Assembly (NCBI GenBank): GCA_034172985.1
Contig: JAXFDY010000022.1
Location: 1-36,874, forward strand
Direction of reading: 5' to 3'
DNA length: 36,874 nt
DNA from: CAG-303 sp034172985
Lineage (GTDB): Bacteria > Bacillota > Clostridia > Lachnospirales > Lachnospiraceae
Shown here: positions 36,003-36,874 of the stretch, piece after piece
Numbering within the stretch: the stretch's first letter is position 1
Layout: each line of letters opens with the position of its first letter
Notes under the pieces: model-generated
The model's database searches: none
What the model was told of the DNA's origin: nothing
What the model saw: the letters and a program-made list of their open reading frames with translations, nothing else
Made by a program: the position numbers and the translations under genes

Positions 36003-36874
36003 CTATTGTTCCCCCATCTTCAGAATAATTTCTTCCAGCCCCTCCTTGAGCTGATCATCCAGACCTTCCACATCTTCCCTGATCAGCTTCACATCTCTAA
36101 GATTTCCCGGTATATTTCTCTCTTGCATTCGTTCTACCATATCTGCCATATAATTATAGTCGCTATAATATTTATCCTCATATAATTCACTAGCTTCCTG
36201 CACGTTTCCCACCAGATTGACTTTTTCTCCATCAGTGAAATATATGGTCATTTGAATTGATTCATGTTCTTCGTAAATCTCAAATCTTTCAATTTCCTCA
36301 TAATCATATTCTTTTTTTCCACTGAAGTCTGCAATCACAATCTTATCCTCATAAAATTCTGTATAAAATTTTCCCTCTATCCATAACATTCCCACTGCAA
36401 GTATAATCAGCCCGACATAGACCCATCTTATTCTTTTATAAATTTTCTGTCCAAAATTCAGTAACTGCACTGCCATCAGTGATACTGCAATGATAATCAG
36501 TATCAAACTTCCCGAATAAGTATATGTTCTGGTTACAATTCTGCTCTCATCCAAATCCTGAGCAAACAGACTTCCAAGGATTGCCCACACCATAATCACA
36601 CCTACAGAGATAGACACGAAAGCCACTATTAATTCCGCAATTCTTACAATTACATCCAAAGCTGCCAGGGCATAATTTTTCTTTTCATAGAATCCTCTCC
36701 CTGCCTTGTATTGAAAATATCTTTCTTCGCACCACCCTTCGGCATACAAAACGCCTGCCACACAGACAGCATATACAACTGACAGCCACGGATACACCGA
36801 ATAAGGGCATCCACAACCAATGGCAATCACCACCATCAGAATTGCATATGGTATAAGACTTTTCCTGATATACC
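36003..36874 (-). CDS. Multi-pass membrane protein of unknown function (5' end outside window)
   Basis: The frame stays open to the window edge: before the Met at 36836 it reads IRKSLIPYAIL, continuing a membrane helix, so the true start probably lies outside. About 289 residues are visible. There are two helices near the start, two central ones separated by a short loop (around VRIAELIVAFVSISVGV and SGSLILIIIAVSLMAV), another near YVGLIILAVGMLWIEG, then a soluble tail of about 120 residues (FYTEFYEDKIVIADFSGKKEYDYEEIERFEIYEE) that resembles a PH-like beta domain seen in small Firmicutes membrane proteins. The tail ends in acidic helices. I do not recognise the family, and context gives no role. 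Confidence 0.7.
   Translation of the reverse strand, partial: YIRKSLIPYAILMVVIAIGCGCPYSVYPWLSVVYAVCVAGVLYAEGWCEERYFQYKAGRGFYEKKNYALAALDVIVRIAELIVAFVSISVGVIMVWAILGSLFAQDLDESRIVTRTYTYSGSLILIIIAVSLMAVQLLNFGQKIYKRIRWVYVGLIILAVGMLWIEGKFYTEFYEDKIVIADFSGKKEYDYEEIERFEIYEEHESIQMTIYFTDGEKVNLVGNVQEASELYEDKYYSDYNYMADMVERMQERNIPGNLRDVKLIREDVEGLDDQLKEGLEEIILKMGEQ

Noticed and set aside
36003..36836. Start of the membrane protein at the Met at 36836
   Set aside because: The frame remains open to the window edge and the codons before it continue a membrane helix, so the true start is probably outside.
1..36874. CRISPR arrays, tRNA or rRNA genes, riboswitches
   Set aside because: No repeat-spacer pattern, cloverleaf or known aptamer core was seen in the few intergenic stretches; nearly all of the sequence is coding.

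Overview
The window is AT-rich and almost entirely coded on the minus strand. Strong GGAGG ribosome binding sites, overlapping genes and the mix of protein families (DegV domains, HD-GYP proteins, BMP-type lipoproteins) point to a Gram-positive Clostridia, most likely a Lachnospiraceae; this assignment is by family resemblance, not by a marker gene. About 34 of the 36.9 kb is signal transduction: five hybrid histidine kinases, one PAS histidine kinase, CheA, two chemoreceptors, a set of che genes, three HD-GYP-type proteins (one apparently dead), one deleted derivative of such a protein, and three solute-binding proteins with no transporter beside them. No flagellar, GGDEF or ABC permease gene is present.

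Layout, read in the direction of transcription (right to left). (1) 36874-36003: a membrane protein cut by the window edge. (2) 35897-26302: an operon with its own promoter. It encodes a double-Cache hybrid kinase, a REC-HD-GYP regulator, a 1172-residue sensor (membrane domain, beta-propeller, Y_Y_Y, HD-GYP) and a BMP-type binding protein, and ends at a hairpin. (3) 26301-25642: a non-operon patch with a 34-residue cysteine-cluster peptide under a consensus promoter, a terminator, and a fragment of a glycerol-dehydrogenase-like gene. (4) 25641-16189: an operon encoding an internally deleted REC protein, a hybrid kinase with HPt, a hybrid kinase ending in a DegV domain, two lipoprotein binding proteins and a methyl-accepting chemotaxis protein. 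(5) 16036-7150: the che operon, encoding a PAS kinase, a REC protein with a degenerate HD-GYP domain, CheR, CheB, CheY, CheA, CheW and an MCP, closed by a 16-bp perfect hairpin. (6) 7068-302: a second kinase-HPt / kinase-DegV pair, then a flavodoxin-acetyltransferase fusion. (7) 300-1: the start of an IS200/IS605 tnpA next to a decayed DUF2075-like ATPase fragment.

The most unusual content is the pair of histidine kinases whose receiver is followed by a complete DegV (FakB-like, fatty-acid-binding) domain, each encoded directly downstream of a partner kinase ending in HPt. The two pairs are paralogous and flank the che operon. My working inference is a multi-input network in which lipid or fatty-acid state, small ligands (Cache domains, binding proteins) and a chemosensory array feed phosphotransfer and cyclic-di-GMP turnover. 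The wiring is not provable from sequence.
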